Positions 34,593 to 43,372 of a DNA stretch of 64,000 nt are shown in pieces; position 1 is the stretch's first letter; each line of letters starts with the position of its first letter. The notes below the pieces were generated by a model. That model saw nothing but the letters and a program-made list of their open reading frames with translations, did not search any database and was not told the origin of the DNA. The position numbers and the translations under genes are program-made. The stretch comes from an uncultured Aquimarina sp. (GTDB lineage Bacteria; Bacteroidota; Bacteroidia; Flavobacteriales; Flavobacteriaceae), in NCBI GenBank assembly GCA_947503835.1, contig CANNFM010000011.1, positions 124,001-188,000 on the forward strand, given 5' to 3'.

Positions 34593-35888
34593 TTATTGAC
34601 CATATTTATTGCTATATCGTTTCCAAAGTTTAGTTTGATGGCTTTCTAAACTAATTTCTCTTCCTTGGATAAATGCCTTTTCTAACTGATTTGTACGCAT
34701 ATCCAAAGCATCGCCAATGCTAATAAATAAGGTAGCCTCCTTACCTTTTTCTAGAGTTCCGGTTATAGTATCGATACCCAGAATCTTAGCACTATTGCCA
34801 GTAATCAATTGTAATGCTTTTTCTTTATCTAGCCCATGTGCTGCTACCGTTCCTGCCTGAAAAGGAAGATTTCGCGCATTAGAACGCTCCATACCGCCAC
34901 TGTTTTGTAATGCCACTAATACCCCAGCATCCATTAATAATTTTGCGTTTTTATAAGGTTGATCATAATCATCATCTTCATAATTAGGAGTAGTATGCGT
35001 TCTTTTTAATAATACAGAGATATTATTTTGCTTTAATTGAGAAGCTACTTTATAGGCTTCATCACCACCAACAATGACTGTTTTTTGTATACCATACTCT
35101 TTACTAAATGATAGTACTTCAAGGATTGCTTTTTCTGCACTAACATGAATAAATAATGTTTTTGACCCTTCAAAAACACCTTTCATTGCATAGTGAGGAA
35201 GGTTTTTATTAGCTATATCTTTTGCTTTTAAAGAAGCTTTTGCCTCAAGTACAAATTCTTTCAATTCTTTGGTCTGTTTTGTGTACTCTTTATTAGGTTT
35301 CAAACCTGGTTCTTCTCCAAGCCACCAACGACCTCTTGTATAACTGTCTGGCCAGTTGATATGTACTCCATCATCTAGTTTTATAGCTGCATCTTCCCAA
35401 TTCCAGGCATCTAATTGTACAATAGATGAGGTTCCAGAAATTCTACCTCCTCTTGGTGTAACTTGTGCTATTAAAACACCATTTGGACGCATGCTTTCTA
35501 CAATTTTACTTTCCGCATTATAGGCAATAATACTTCGAATGTGTGGATTATAGCTCCCTAATTCGGTATCGTCACTAGAGGCACGAACTGCCGCAATTTC
35601 TACTAAGCCTAATGTAGAATTAGGAGCAATAAAACCCGGGTACAGATGTTTCCCAGATGCATCTATTATCTTTCCCTTTGGGGTAGCACTTCCGGAGGCA
35701 CCAACATCGGTTATTTTTCCGTTTTCAAAAATGATAATGCTATTTTCAACAACTTCTCCATTACCAATATGGGCTGTAGCACCAGTAATTGTTATCGCTT
35801 CACTTTGAACTTTTGCAGGAGTTTGTTGTGCCATTGTTTTTCCGAAAGGAAGAATAAGCAGTGCTATTATGAATATTATTTTTTTCAT
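34593..35888 (-). CDS. Amidohydrolase-family protein lacking metal-binding HxH
   Basis: A secreted 431-residue protein with signal peptide (ALLILPFGKTMAQ) and the fold markers of imidazolonepropionase-type amidohydrolases: IIFENGKITDVGAS, GKHLYPGFIAPNSTLGL, and a C-terminal KALQLITGNSAKILGIDTITGTLEKGKEATLF. At the point where active enzymes have HxH after PGFID the sequence reads PGFIAPNSTLG, so the first metal ligands are absent, as is the usual Asp near the end (LVALQNSGG). It probably acts as a non-catalytic partner of the larger protein encoded upstream, 62 bases away, in the same operon. Confidence 0.85.
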   Translation of the reverse strand: MKKIIFIIALLILPFGKTMAQQTPAKVQSEAITITGATAHIGNGEVVENSIIIFENGKITDVGASGSATPKGKIIDASGKHLYPGFIAPNSTLGLVEIAAVRASSDDTELGSYNPHIRSIIAYNAESKIVESMRPNGVLIAQVTPRGGRISGTSSIVQLDAWNWEDAAIKLDDGVHINWPDSYTRGRWWLGEEPGLKPNKEYTKQTKELKEFVLEAKASLKAKDIANKNLPHYAMKGVFEGSKTLFIHVSAEKAILEVLSFSKEYGIQKTVIVGGDEAYKVASQLKQNNISVLLKRTHTTPNYEDDDYDQPYKNAKLLMDAGVLVALQNSGGMERSNARNLPFQAGTVAAHGLDKEKALQLITGNSAKILGIDTITGTLEKGKEATLFISIGDALDMRTNQLEKAFIQGREISLESHQTKLWKRYSNKYGQ

Positions 35889-35903
35889 GTTTTATTATTT
35901 TGA

Positions 35904-35935
35904 AACCTGTCAGATTTTCAAAACCTGACAAGTCT
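35904..35935. repeat. Short hairpin repeat between the two amidohydrolase genes
   Basis: AAACCTGTCAG..AAAACCTGACAAGTCTT contains TGTCAG/CTGACA as a 6-bp stem and two AAACCTG copies. It resembles the CCTGTGAGG-type hairpins at 34544 and 41846 in style. Confidence 0.4.
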
Positions 35936-35950
35936 TAATTTTATAGTATC

Positions 35951-38944
35951 CTAATGAATCGTCTCTATAGTTTCACACTCAAAGTGTTGCTGTTCTTTTT
36001 TCTTTGGAGGTTGTGTTTTTAAACCATTGTTTTTAGCCTTTAACATCATGGTAGAAAGTTTGTTCTTTTCTGAAGCAATAGACTTCCTCATGGCTTTATC
36101 CTTTTCGAGATCAAAAAAGATAGCACCTTCAATGATTGTTTTTTCAGCCTTGGCATATACAGAAAGAGGATGATCTGTCCATACGACCAAGTCTGCATCT
36201 TTACCCACTTTAATGCTTCCTACTCGATCATCGATGTGTAATAATTTAGCGGGGTTTAGTGTAACAAATTTTAAGGCATCTTCTTCTGAAACACCACCGT
36301 ATTTTATTGATTTTGCGGCTTCTTGATTAAGACGACGTGACATTTCGGGATCATCACTATTAATCGCAGTAACCACACCTTGTTTATGCATAATAGAGGC
36401 ATTATATGGGATGGCATCATTTACTTCAAATTTATAAGCCCACCAATCTGAGAATGTAGAACCACCAACACCATGAGCAGCCATTTTATCTGCTACTTTA
36501 TATCCCTCTAAGATATGGGTGAAGGTATTTATTCTAAAGTTAAATTTTTCGGCAACTTTCATCAGCATATTAATCTCACTTTGTACGTAGGAGTGGCAAC
36601 TAATATAGCGTTGACCGTTTAAAATTTCGACTAGTGTTTCCATTTCGGTGTCCTTACGGTAGGGCTGACCGCTCTTTTTACGTTTTTCGTACTCTTTTGC
36701 TCGGTTGAAGTAGTCTGTGTATACTTGTTCTACCCCCATCCTGGTTTGAGGAAATCTTGTATTGCTACCCCAATTACTTTGTTTTACGTTTTCACCTAGT
36801 GCAAATTTGATGAACTTTGGAGAGTTACTATAGATTAGACCATCGGCACTTTTACCCCACTTTAATTTTATAATAGCCGAACGCCCTCCAATAGGATTAG
36901 CCGAGCCATGAAGAATTTGTATCGAAGTTACACCTCCTGCAAGATTTCTGTAGATATTAATGTCATCTGGAGCAACTACATCTTCTATAGTTACTTCGGC
37001 GGTAGAATTATGCCCCGCTTCATTAACTGCAGCGGTTGCAATATGCGAATGTTCATCAATGATACCTGCGGTTATGTGTTTTCCTGTTGCATCTATAACT
37101 TTGGCATTTCCGGCATTAAGGTTTTTACCTACGGCAGCAATCTTTCCGTTTTTTACTAATACATCGGTTTCGGTTAAGACCCCATCAGATTCATTGGTCC
37201 ATACGGTAGCATTTTTAAATACAATATTTTCAGATTTAGGTAATTGTGTACTTCCATAGGCAATATTGGGATATGTTATCGGTAGCACTTCATGTTTTTC
37301 TTTTTTGTCAGATGGTTTTTTATCTTCTTTTTTATCTGAAGTATCTTTTGGTTTCTTTTTAGCGGTAAAAGTAGTTTCTGATCCATTAGGCAAAATTGCT
37401 TTACCACTCCAAAAATTTGGAGTATCTCCTAAAGCAGTTACAATGCGAGTGTATTTGGTTTTGGTAGTATCTGCATCCGTAAAAGTAATGGATACCCAAT
37501 TGTTTTTGTAATTAATTTTAGTGCCTAATTTTGTTTCTCCAAGCTTAATTTCGGCTTTAGGTTTAGCAGGTTTACCAGAAATTGAAAGATCATAGGTTTT
37601 TCCGGCTACAGTAAGTGCATATGTACCATTGATATCGGTAATGGTCATGTCGTTCACTACATTTTTTTTACCCTGAACCCAGTTTTCGTAAATGATATTC
37701 TCTTTTACAAATAACTCATCTTTTGTAATCAAAAAATTGGCATATGCTCCTTTTTTAATACTCCCTAGAAGATTACTTTTACCTAAGATTTTTGCAGGAA
37801 TGGTGGTCAAAGCAGCCAGAGCAATTTTCTTATCCAGCCCATACTCGATAGCTTTTAGTAATCGGGTATTAAAGTCGGCTAGTTTTTTGAGCTTATGCGT
37901 TGTTAATGAAAAAGAAACTCCATTTTTTGCTAACATCGAAGGGTTCGTAGGGGCTTGGTTCCAGTGGCGCATATCTCCAAGACTTACCAAGGAAGTTGCA
38001 TACGGGTCTGTAACATCATATGCATCAGGAAAGTCTAGCGGAATAATATAATGAGCATTCGTTGCTTTTACCTTATCGATTCTTGCATATTCGTCACCTC
38101 CCCCAACAAGAGTGTATTGGATCCCGAATTGATCTCCAATTTTGTCAGCTCTAAAACCATGAATACGACTTCCGGCTTCAAAAATTTGCAGAAGACTTTT
38201 ATTTCTGCGTATAGCTTCTAAAGACAAGTCTTTATTGTCTGCATTACCAGAGTTATACCATGTTGCATCATGATACACTTGTCTTAGTAATGCCATAGCC
38301 CCCATTAAGGAAGTAGGGTATACTTGCTTACTTGCGTTACTTTTTGTGAAGGATAAAAATTGCGCAGATTGATCACTTATCAATCGTTCACCTTTAGTTC
38401 CTTCATTGTTTAATGCTACTAAGAGTCCGGTTCCTCTAATGATTCCGTCTGGCATATGAGTATTTACTACTCCAAATCCTTCTTTTATATATTCAGTAGC
38501 TTTTTTATCATCATATTTAAAGTGAGTTAGAGCGTTTGTTTCGGGACGAATATGATCATTCCAGTAATGGCCTTCTCTCGATGCTTTCCATTGGGGTTGG
38601 GCGCCTGGAGAAAAAATACTACCTCCTTGTTTTTTAGGTTTTTTAATACCAAAATTGGTAAATGGATCAATAAAAGAAGCGTAAATATGTTTTCCTTTAA
38701 GATCAATAACGATACTGTTTTCTGGGATAGGTACTGAATTTCCAACCTCTATAATTTTACCTTTTTGGATAACCAAAGTTCCATTTTTGATTTCAGAATC
38801 TGGGTTGGTATGGATCGTTGCGTTTTTAAATACGGTGTAATTAGTCTCTGTGGTTTTAACTCCGTCGTTTTTAGGAAAGTATTCTTGAGCATACGAAGTA
38901 AAACAGCCACATATCACCGTTAGTGATATAAGTAATTTTTTCAT
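35951..38944 (-). CDS. Tandem amidohydrolase-family protein
   Basis: A secreted 997-residue protein (signal ending CFTSYAQ) holding two amidohydrolase modules. The first (about 35-440) has GKHIYASFIDPFTNFGI with no HxH and is probably inactive. A linker region follows (about 440-560, Lys/Asp-rich). The second (about 570-960) keeps catalytic features: GKHITAGIIDEHSHIA with HSH, CHSYVQSEI, FTHILEGYK and AINSDDPEMS, with later AKLLHIDDRVGSIKVGKDAD. This half should bind metal and hydrolyse an amide or cyclic bond, perhaps in peptides; substrate unknown. It leads an operon with the HxH-less paralogue downstream. Confidence 0.9.
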   Translation of the reverse strand: MKKLLISLTVICGCFTSYAQEYFPKNDGVKTTETNYTVFKNATIHTNPDSEIKNGTLVIQKGKIIEVGNSVPIPENSIVIDLKGKHIYASFIDPFTNFGIKKPKKQGGSIFSPGAQPQWKASREGHYWNDHIRPETNALTHFKYDDKKATEYIKEGFGVVNTHMPDGIIRGTGLLVALNNEGTKGERLISDQSAQFLSFTKSNASKQVYPTSLMGAMALLRQVYHDATWYNSGNADNKDLSLEAIRRNKSLLQIFEAGSRIHGFRADKIGDQFGIQYTLVGGGDEYARIDKVKATNAHYIIPLDFPDAYDVTDPYATSLVSLGDMRHWNQAPTNPSMLAKNGVSFSLTTHKLKKLADFNTRLLKAIEYGLDKKIALAALTTIPAKILGKSNLLGSIKKGAYANFLITKDELFVKENIIYENWVQGKKNVVNDMTITDINGTYALTVAGKTYDLSISGKPAKPKAEIKLGETKLGTKINYKNNWVSITFTDADTTKTKYTRIVTALGDTPNFWSGKAILPNGSETTFTAKKKPKDTSDKKEDKKPSDKKEKHEVLPITYPNIAYGSTQLPKSENIVFKNATVWTNESDGVLTETDVLVKNGKIAAVGKNLNAGNAKVIDATGKHITAGIIDEHSHIATAAVNEAGHNSTAEVTIEDVVAPDDINIYRNLAGGVTSIQILHGSANPIGGRSAIIKLKWGKSADGLIYSNSPKFIKFALGENVKQSNWGSNTRFPQTRMGVEQVYTDYFNRAKEYEKRKKSGQPYRKDTEMETLVEILNGQRYISCHSYVQSEINMLMKVAEKFNFRINTFTHILEGYKVADKMAAHGVGGSTFSDWWAYKFEVNDAIPYNASIMHKQGVVTAINSDDPEMSRRLNQEAAKSIKYGGVSEEDALKFVTLNPAKLLHIDDRVGSIKVGKDADLVVWTDHPLSVYAKAEKTIIEGAIFFDLEKDKAMRKSIASEKNKLSTMMLKAKNNGLKTQPPKKKEQQHFECETIETIH

Positions 38945-39055
38945 CTGATTGTGTAAAGTGTTTGAATCAGATTTAAAGATAGTGGTTGACCAACAAAGAG
39001 CTAGTTAATTAATAATAATTTAACAGCTAGAACATACGCGCTATATAATACAAGG

Positions 39056-40135
39056 TTATTCTATGTGGGCGATTGGATTTACTTTATAATAGTTTACCAA
39101 TAGTGCTACTACATAACTATAGGTATCCATGCCATCGGGTTGATTGTTGGCTTTTAGGTATTTATCATAAGTACCTTTAAAAATAGGTTCTAAAGGATTT
39201 TCATAAGATTCCCAGAATTCATTTACTTCACGATAATTTGCTCGTACACCAGGGCGTAATTCTTCTATTAAACATATTGCTTTTTCCTCATTACGCAAGT
39301 AAAGGTCATTTAGACAAAATTTGAGGGCAAAAGTAGCTCCGCTATACTTAAAATAGAGATCATCATAATTCATTGTGGTTAGTGCTGCTATAAAATTGGC
39401 TTCATTCTCTTTTGCAAATCCTAATTGATGCGCTTCTTCATGACAGCTTGTTGTTGGCGCTTTGTAGTTAAGAATGAGTCCGTTTACCTGGGCTTCATTA
39501 GTAATAGGATTTAAATAACCACTAAAACCCATATAAGTTAGTGGGGTGCTAAGCAAAGATGTTTTAATACTCTTGGGGTGATATCTAAGTGTTGGGAACA
39601 TTCCATTTAACTGTTCATATGCGGGAATTGTTTTCTCGAAGACTTCTTCTTTAGAATACGGAATTTGGATCGCTAATGAATCATTAGTCTCTAGTTGTTG
39701 GTGTAAAGAATTTGAATGAGCAATTAATTTTTTTGAAACTGAAATAAGCTCTGATTCTGTATATTCATCATCTATTTTTAATATTTCATGCAAGGGCATT
39801 CTGTAATAATTCATTCCCCACAGTAAATGAAAACATGCATAAACAATAGATAAGGTTGCGCCCATATCGATCAATACATTTTTCCACTTAATATCTTTTC
39901 GAAACACTTTTTGAATTAAAAAACGCAGTAATATAATAATGAGAACACAATACAAAAGGTCTCCAAAAGAAAACGGAAGCCACCCAAAAACATAGCGTAA
40001 TACTTTAGAGGTATAGATAAAAATACCATTACTATAAAAGCGTTCTATAAACTCTGGAAAAAAAGAAATAATCTTGATCAGTATAATTTGAACGGGTAAT
40101 AGTATGGTAAGAAATAGCTTTGTTTTGGATTGCAT
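39056..40135 (-). CDS. DUF3810 family membrane protein with HEEAH motif
   Basis: A 359-residue protein with three or four membrane helices in the first 130 residues (LLPVQIILIKIISFF, FGDLLYCVLIIILLRFL, GATLSIVYACFHLLWG) and a large soluble part. The soluble part contains CHEEAHQLGFAKENEANF (near residue 235), an HExxH zinc-protease signature followed by E at a typical third-ligand distance. DUF3810 proteins of Bacteroidota are uncharacterised; the motif makes a membrane-linked zinc peptidase a reasonable guess. It is a single-gene unit, with 110 bases to the amidohydrolase operon. Confidence 0.85.
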   Translation of the reverse strand: MQSKTKLFLTILLPVQIILIKIISFFPEFIERFYSNGIFIYTSKVLRYVFGWLPFSFGDLLYCVLIIILLRFLIQKVFRKDIKWKNVLIDMGATLSIVYACFHLLWGMNYYRMPLHEILKIDDEYTESELISVSKKLIAHSNSLHQQLETNDSLAIQIPYSKEEVFEKTIPAYEQLNGMFPTLRYHPKSIKTSLLSTPLTYMGFSGYLNPITNEAQVNGLILNYKAPTTSCHEEAHQLGFAKENEANFIAALTTMNYDDLYFKYSGATFALKFCLNDLYLRNEEKAICLIEELRPGVRANYREVNEFWESYENPLEPIFKGTYDKYLKANNQPDGMDTYSYVVALLVNYYKVNPIAHIE

Positions 40136-40372
40136 GTGGTAAAGATATTTACAATTCTAAATATACAGGACGATTTTAGAGTTTTTTAGTATATATAACA
40201 TCGTAAAAGGGCTAAAAATCGAAAGGATGGGTATCAAATTTTCAAAGAGAGAATTTTAATAAAAAACTTTGTTACTATTATACTTTGATGCTTAGCTCAA
40301 AATTGAGATTTTTGTCAAGAGATTTTTATTTAAACTTCTCTATACTCAATACTAACTACTCAATACCAAATA

Positions 40373-41833
40373 ATGAATTCAGAAATAAGAAATCTAGAGC
40401 CTAAAGCGGTTTGGAATAAATTTGCAGACCTTAATGCAGTACCAAGACCTTCAAAAAAAGAAGAAAGAGTTATACAGTTTATGAAAGATTTTGGAACTTC
40501 TCTCGGGTTAACTACCAAAATTGATAAAGTAGGTAATGTTTTGATTAAAAAACCTGCTACACCAGGGATGGAAGATCGTAAGACTGTGGTAATGCAATCC
40601 CATTTGGATATGGTACATCAAAAAAATGCAGATACCGATTTTGATTTTGATACCCAAGGGATAGAAATGTATGTTGATGGCGATTGGGTGCGAGCAAAAG
40701 GAACTACATTAGGTGCAGATAACGGATTAGGAGTGGCCACCATTATGGCGATTTTGGAGTCAAAAGATATTCAGCATCCTGCGATTGAAGCATTGTTTAC
40801 CATTGACGAAGAAACCGGGATGACAGGCGCTATGGGGTTAGAAGGCGGTTGGTTAGAAGGTGATATATTATTAAACCTGGATACCGAAGAGGATGATGAA
40901 ATTGGTGTTGGATGTGCCGGAGGAATTGATGTAACGGCCAAAAGAGGATATAAAGAAGAAACTGTTCCCGAAGGAAAGGCTGGCTATACTATTTCGATTA
41001 CCGGACTTAACGGAGGGCACTCGGGGATGGATATTCATAAGGGGCTGGGTAATGCCAATAAAATCATGAATAGGTTGTTGTTTGATGGGTTCGAAAATTT
41101 TGGGATGCGAGTAAGTGAAATTAGGGGAGGAAGCCTTAGAAATGCAATACCAAGAGAAAGTTTTGCTATGGTTGTAGTAGATGAAATCCAGGCTGAAGCA
41201 TTCGAATTTGAAATTGGAGAATTGTCTAAAACGATTAAAAAGGAACTCGCTATTGTTGATCCAAACCTAGAGATAAAGGTGGATAAAGTAGCGTTACCCA
41301 ATACTATTATGGATCTTGGGGTTCAAGAAGGAATCCTAAAAGCTTTATATGCAGCTCATAATGGTGTATATACGATGAGCGCATCGATTCCTGATTTGGT
41401 AGAAACATCAAATAATATTGCTAAAGTTACGATTGATCATGGTGAGATTACTATCGAATGCCTTACCCGAAGTAGTGTAGAGTCTTCAAAAACAGACTTG
41501 GTCAATAAACTAAGAGCTACTTTTGAACTCACCGGTTGTGAAGTAACTACTGGTGGAGATTACCCAGGTTGGGCTCCTAATATGAATTCATCTATCCTAA
41601 AAGTATTAGATGAATTATACCAAAAACTAAACGGAGAAAAAGCACATGTTGCTGCCTGTCATGCGGGATTAGAGTGTGGTATTTTGGGACAAAACTATCC
41701 CGAGATGGATATGATCTCTTTCGGGCCGACTATCTTAGGAGCGCATTCTCCAGATGAGCGTGCCAGCATATCTTCTGCACAAAAATATTGGAAGTTTGTG
41801 TTAGAGATTCTTAAAGAAATTCCGAAGAGATAA
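40373..41833 (+). CDS. pepD: Aminoacyl-histidine dipeptidase (M20 family)
   Basis: A di-zinc M20C dipeptidase of 486 residues that cleaves Xaa-His and related dipeptides. The motif with the first metal His is VVMQSHLDMVHQKN, the bridging Asp is in TTLGADNGLGVA, and the catalytic Glu pair is in TIDEETGMTGAMG. The dimerisation lid (about 205-390) and a C-terminal FGPTILGAHSPDERASI with another metal His complete the fold. Length and motif order are standard. It is the last ordinary gene before the cassette-like region and is followed by a hairpin repeat. Confidence 0.96.
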   Translation: MNSEIRNLEPKAVWNKFADLNAVPRPSKKEERVIQFMKDFGTSLGLTTKIDKVGNVLIKKPATPGMEDRKTVVMQSHLDMVHQKNADTDFDFDTQGIEMYVDGDWVRAKGTTLGADNGLGVATIMAILESKDIQHPAIEALFTIDEETGMTGAMGLEGGWLEGDILLNLDTEEDDEIGVGCAGGIDVTAKRGYKEETVPEGKAGYTISITGLNGGHSGMDIHKGLGNANKIMNRLLFDGFENFGMRVSEIRGGSLRNAIPRESFAMVVVDEIQAEAFEFEIGELSKTIKKELAIVDPNLEIKVDKVALPNTIMDLGVQEGILKALYAAHNGVYTMSASIPDLVETSNNIAKVTIDHGEITIECLTRSSVESSKTDLVNKLRATFELTGCEVTTGGDYPGWAPNMNSSILKVLDELYQKLNGEKAHVAACHAGLECGILGQNYPEMDMISFGPTILGAHSPDERASISSAQKYWKFVLEILKEIPKR

Positions 41834-41845
41834 TTTTAAATACAC

Positions 41846-41896
41846 AGACCTCACAGGTGGGTTGCTGAGCTTGTCGAAGTAAAACCTGTGAGGTCT
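41846..41896. repeat. Hairpin repeat with GACCTCACAGGT stem and inserted loop
   Basis: AGACCTCACAGGT (41846-41858) pairs perfectly with ACCTGTGAGGTCT (41884-41896). The 25-base loop contains GCTGAGCTTGTCGAAGT, whose complement ACTTCGACAAGCTCAGC resembles the motif inside the broken tRNA at 19335-19409. The stem core is shared with the hairpin at 34544-34589. Confidence 0.75.
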
Positions 41897-42019
41897 TAAA
41901 AAATACGATCAGGAGTATAGATTCTTGAAAAGAAATATATAATTTTAAACATTTGTAAATAATTACTAACGGTAGTAATAGTAATTGGTATTATGTCATT
42001 GTTGTAGCACATTATATAA

Positions 42020-42562
42020 GTGGAAAGTAAAACGGAAATAACACTGAATTTTAACCGAAAGGATTTTGAAGAAATTTATTCTCAAAATATTGAGTATAGT
42101 TACTTCAAAAGTTCGTTAACGAAAAGACCATTTCAAAATCTAATAATTTCCACTTTATTACTTATTTTCTTCCTTTACCATTCTTTTACTCGGAACTCCA
42201 TTCAAATTTTGACAATCTTTATTGGTATTCTTTTCTTATATAATCTGATTAACTATTTGACAAAAGCATTTACGATTCGCAAAAGAAAAAAAGAAGTAAA
42301 AGAATATTTAGATGACGTGGAAAAGGTAAAGACTCATCAATTAATTCTGACAAACGAAACGTTTCAAATGATTCAGGAAGAGGAAAAAGTTACTGAAAAA
42401 TGGACTGATTTTAAATCTGCAGAACTAAATGATCTGTATGCTTTTCTGTTATCCAATAACGAAAATTATTTGATCCCTAAAAAATCGATGACGGAATTTG
42501 AATTTGATAATCTAAAAACACTTCTGTCTGAAAAAATAAACGTGCTACAACACGATATATGA
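42020..42562 (+). CDS. YcxB-like membrane protein
   Basis: A 180-residue protein with two membrane helices (about 38-55 and 60-78) and a C-terminal soluble domain of YcxB type (HQLILTNETFQMIQ, EKWTDFKSAELND, YLIPKKSMTEFEFDNL). Function unknown. The start is GTG at 42020, directly after a piece (GTTGTAGCACATTATATAAG, 42001-42020) that looks like a worn right end of a cassette element. The last seven codons (VLQHDI, stop) are written in the left arm of the large element at 42551-42714. First of five single genes in the accessory region. Confidence 0.75.
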   Translation: MESKTEITLNFNRKDFEEIYSQNIEYSYFKSSLTKRPFQNLIISTLLLIFFLYHSFTRNSIQILTIFIGILFLYNLINYLTKAFTIRKRKKEVKEYLDDVEKVKTHQLILTNETFQMIQEEEKVTEKWTDFKSAELNDLYAFLLSNNENYLIPKKSMTEFEFDNLKTLLSEKINVLQHDI

Positions 42563-42714
42563 TGTCATAGCAGTTCCGTCTTAAATCGAAAGGTTCTTGT
42601 ATATTTGGTAAGGCGCAATGCTTGCTGAATGGAAAAGTTAGCAACCAATGCGCAGTTTTTGTCGAAAATAGGGTAACATTTTGCCCTGCTACGACACATA
42701 TATTAAACGTTAGC
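42551..42714 (+). repeat. Structured intercassette element A
   Basis: 164 bp that align without a gap to 43985-44148 (121 identities by hand count). The outer arms are an imperfect inverted repeat: TGCTACAACACGATATATGA and the following TGTCATAGCAG pair with CTGCTACGACACATATATTAA and GTTAGCA. Inside are a hairpin GCGCAATGCTTGCT/TAGCAACCAATGCGC and a small one GGGTAA-CATT-TTGCCC. The right end is CGTTAGC. The upstream gene stops in the left arm and GrpB starts 16 bases after the right end. Confidence 0.85.
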
Positions 42715-42729
42715 AATAATATAAAGAAA

Positions 42730-43320
42730 GTGAAGAAAAATTTAAAAGAGTTGACTAAACAAGATTGGGATACCCTTTTTCCTATTCAACTTGTTGACCA
42801 TAAACCTGAATGGAAACAGGTTTTTAAACTAGAGAAACAAAAAATTCTTGAGGCTACTAAAAATCAATATTTTGATAGAGTAGAACATTTTGGGAGTTCA
42901 TCTATTCCTAATATCAAATCCAAACCCTATATAGATATATTAATTGAAATCCCAAGAAAGTACTTATTCAATCCTCAAATAATAGAGGATCTAAAAAGTA
43001 TTGGATATACTTGCTTGACTGAGCCTAACAATGATAAAGATAATTATATGATTCTTGCAAAAGGATATAATTTAGATGGTACTAGCGAGCAAGTTTTTCA
43101 TATACATGCATGTCCTGAAGAACATCCTATGTTAGAACAAATTAAATTTAGGGATTATCTAATTCAAAATTCTAAACGTGCTAAAGAATATGAAAATTTA
43201 AAAATTAACTTATCCTCTAAATTTAAAAATGATCGAAGCGGTTATAGAATCGCTAAGACCAACTTTATAAAAGAGACACTAAATATAACTGAAGAAAAAA
43301 ATACTGGTAACACTATGTAA
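42730..43320 (+). CDS. GrpB family protein (UPF0157)
   Basis: A 196-residue GrpB-family protein related in fold to nucleotidyltransferases. Conserved blocks are VDHKPEWKQVFKLEKQKI, VEHFGSSSIPNIKSKPYIDILIEI and FHIHACPEEHP..IKFRDYLI. Molecular function unknown. The start is taken as GTG at 42730 (MKKNLKELTKQDW): the frame is open upstream to 42622 but that part is the repeat element, not protein-like. The last codons (GGT AAC ACT ATG TAA) form the left arm of the small hairpin at 43308-43356. Confidence 0.85.
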   Translation: MKKNLKELTKQDWDTLFPIQLVDHKPEWKQVFKLEKQKILEATKNQYFDRVEHFGSSSIPNIKSKPYIDILIEIPRKYLFNPQIIEDLKSIGYTCLTEPNNDKDNYMILAKGYNLDGTSEQVFHIHACPEEHPMLEQIKFRDYLIQNSKRAKEYENLKINLSSKFKNDRSGYRIAKTNFIKETLNITEEKNTGNTM

Positions 43321-43356
43321 AAATACATTAAAACGTATTTTACATTAACCGTTAGC
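43308..43356 (+). repeat. Short intercassette hairpin C
   Basis: TAACACTATGTAAAAATAC (left) faces GTATTTTACATTAACCGTTA (right): an 11-bp stem TATGTAAAATAC-like core with a short loop, closed by TAAC at the left and GTTA at the right. The right end CCGTTAGCA equals the ends of elements A and B (CGTTAGC, CGTTGGC). It separates GrpB from the RDD gene. Confidence 0.65.
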
Positions 43357-43372
43357 ATTAATATAGAACTAA

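Noticed and set aside
36908..38051. Several open plus-strand frames inside the tandem amidohydrolase gene
   Set aside because: They lie antisense to a well-supported 997-residue protein and show no domain pattern.
42708..42714. Strict attC site call for the intercassette elements
   Set aside because: The ends read CGTTAGC and CGTTGGC, which do not meet GTTRRRY exactly, and no integron integrase is in the window; the elements are therefore listed as repeats.
42622..42729. In-frame N-terminal extension of the GrpB gene
   Set aside because: This stretch is the right half of element A; its translation has no protein-like pattern and the same DNA at 44056-44148 is non-coding.
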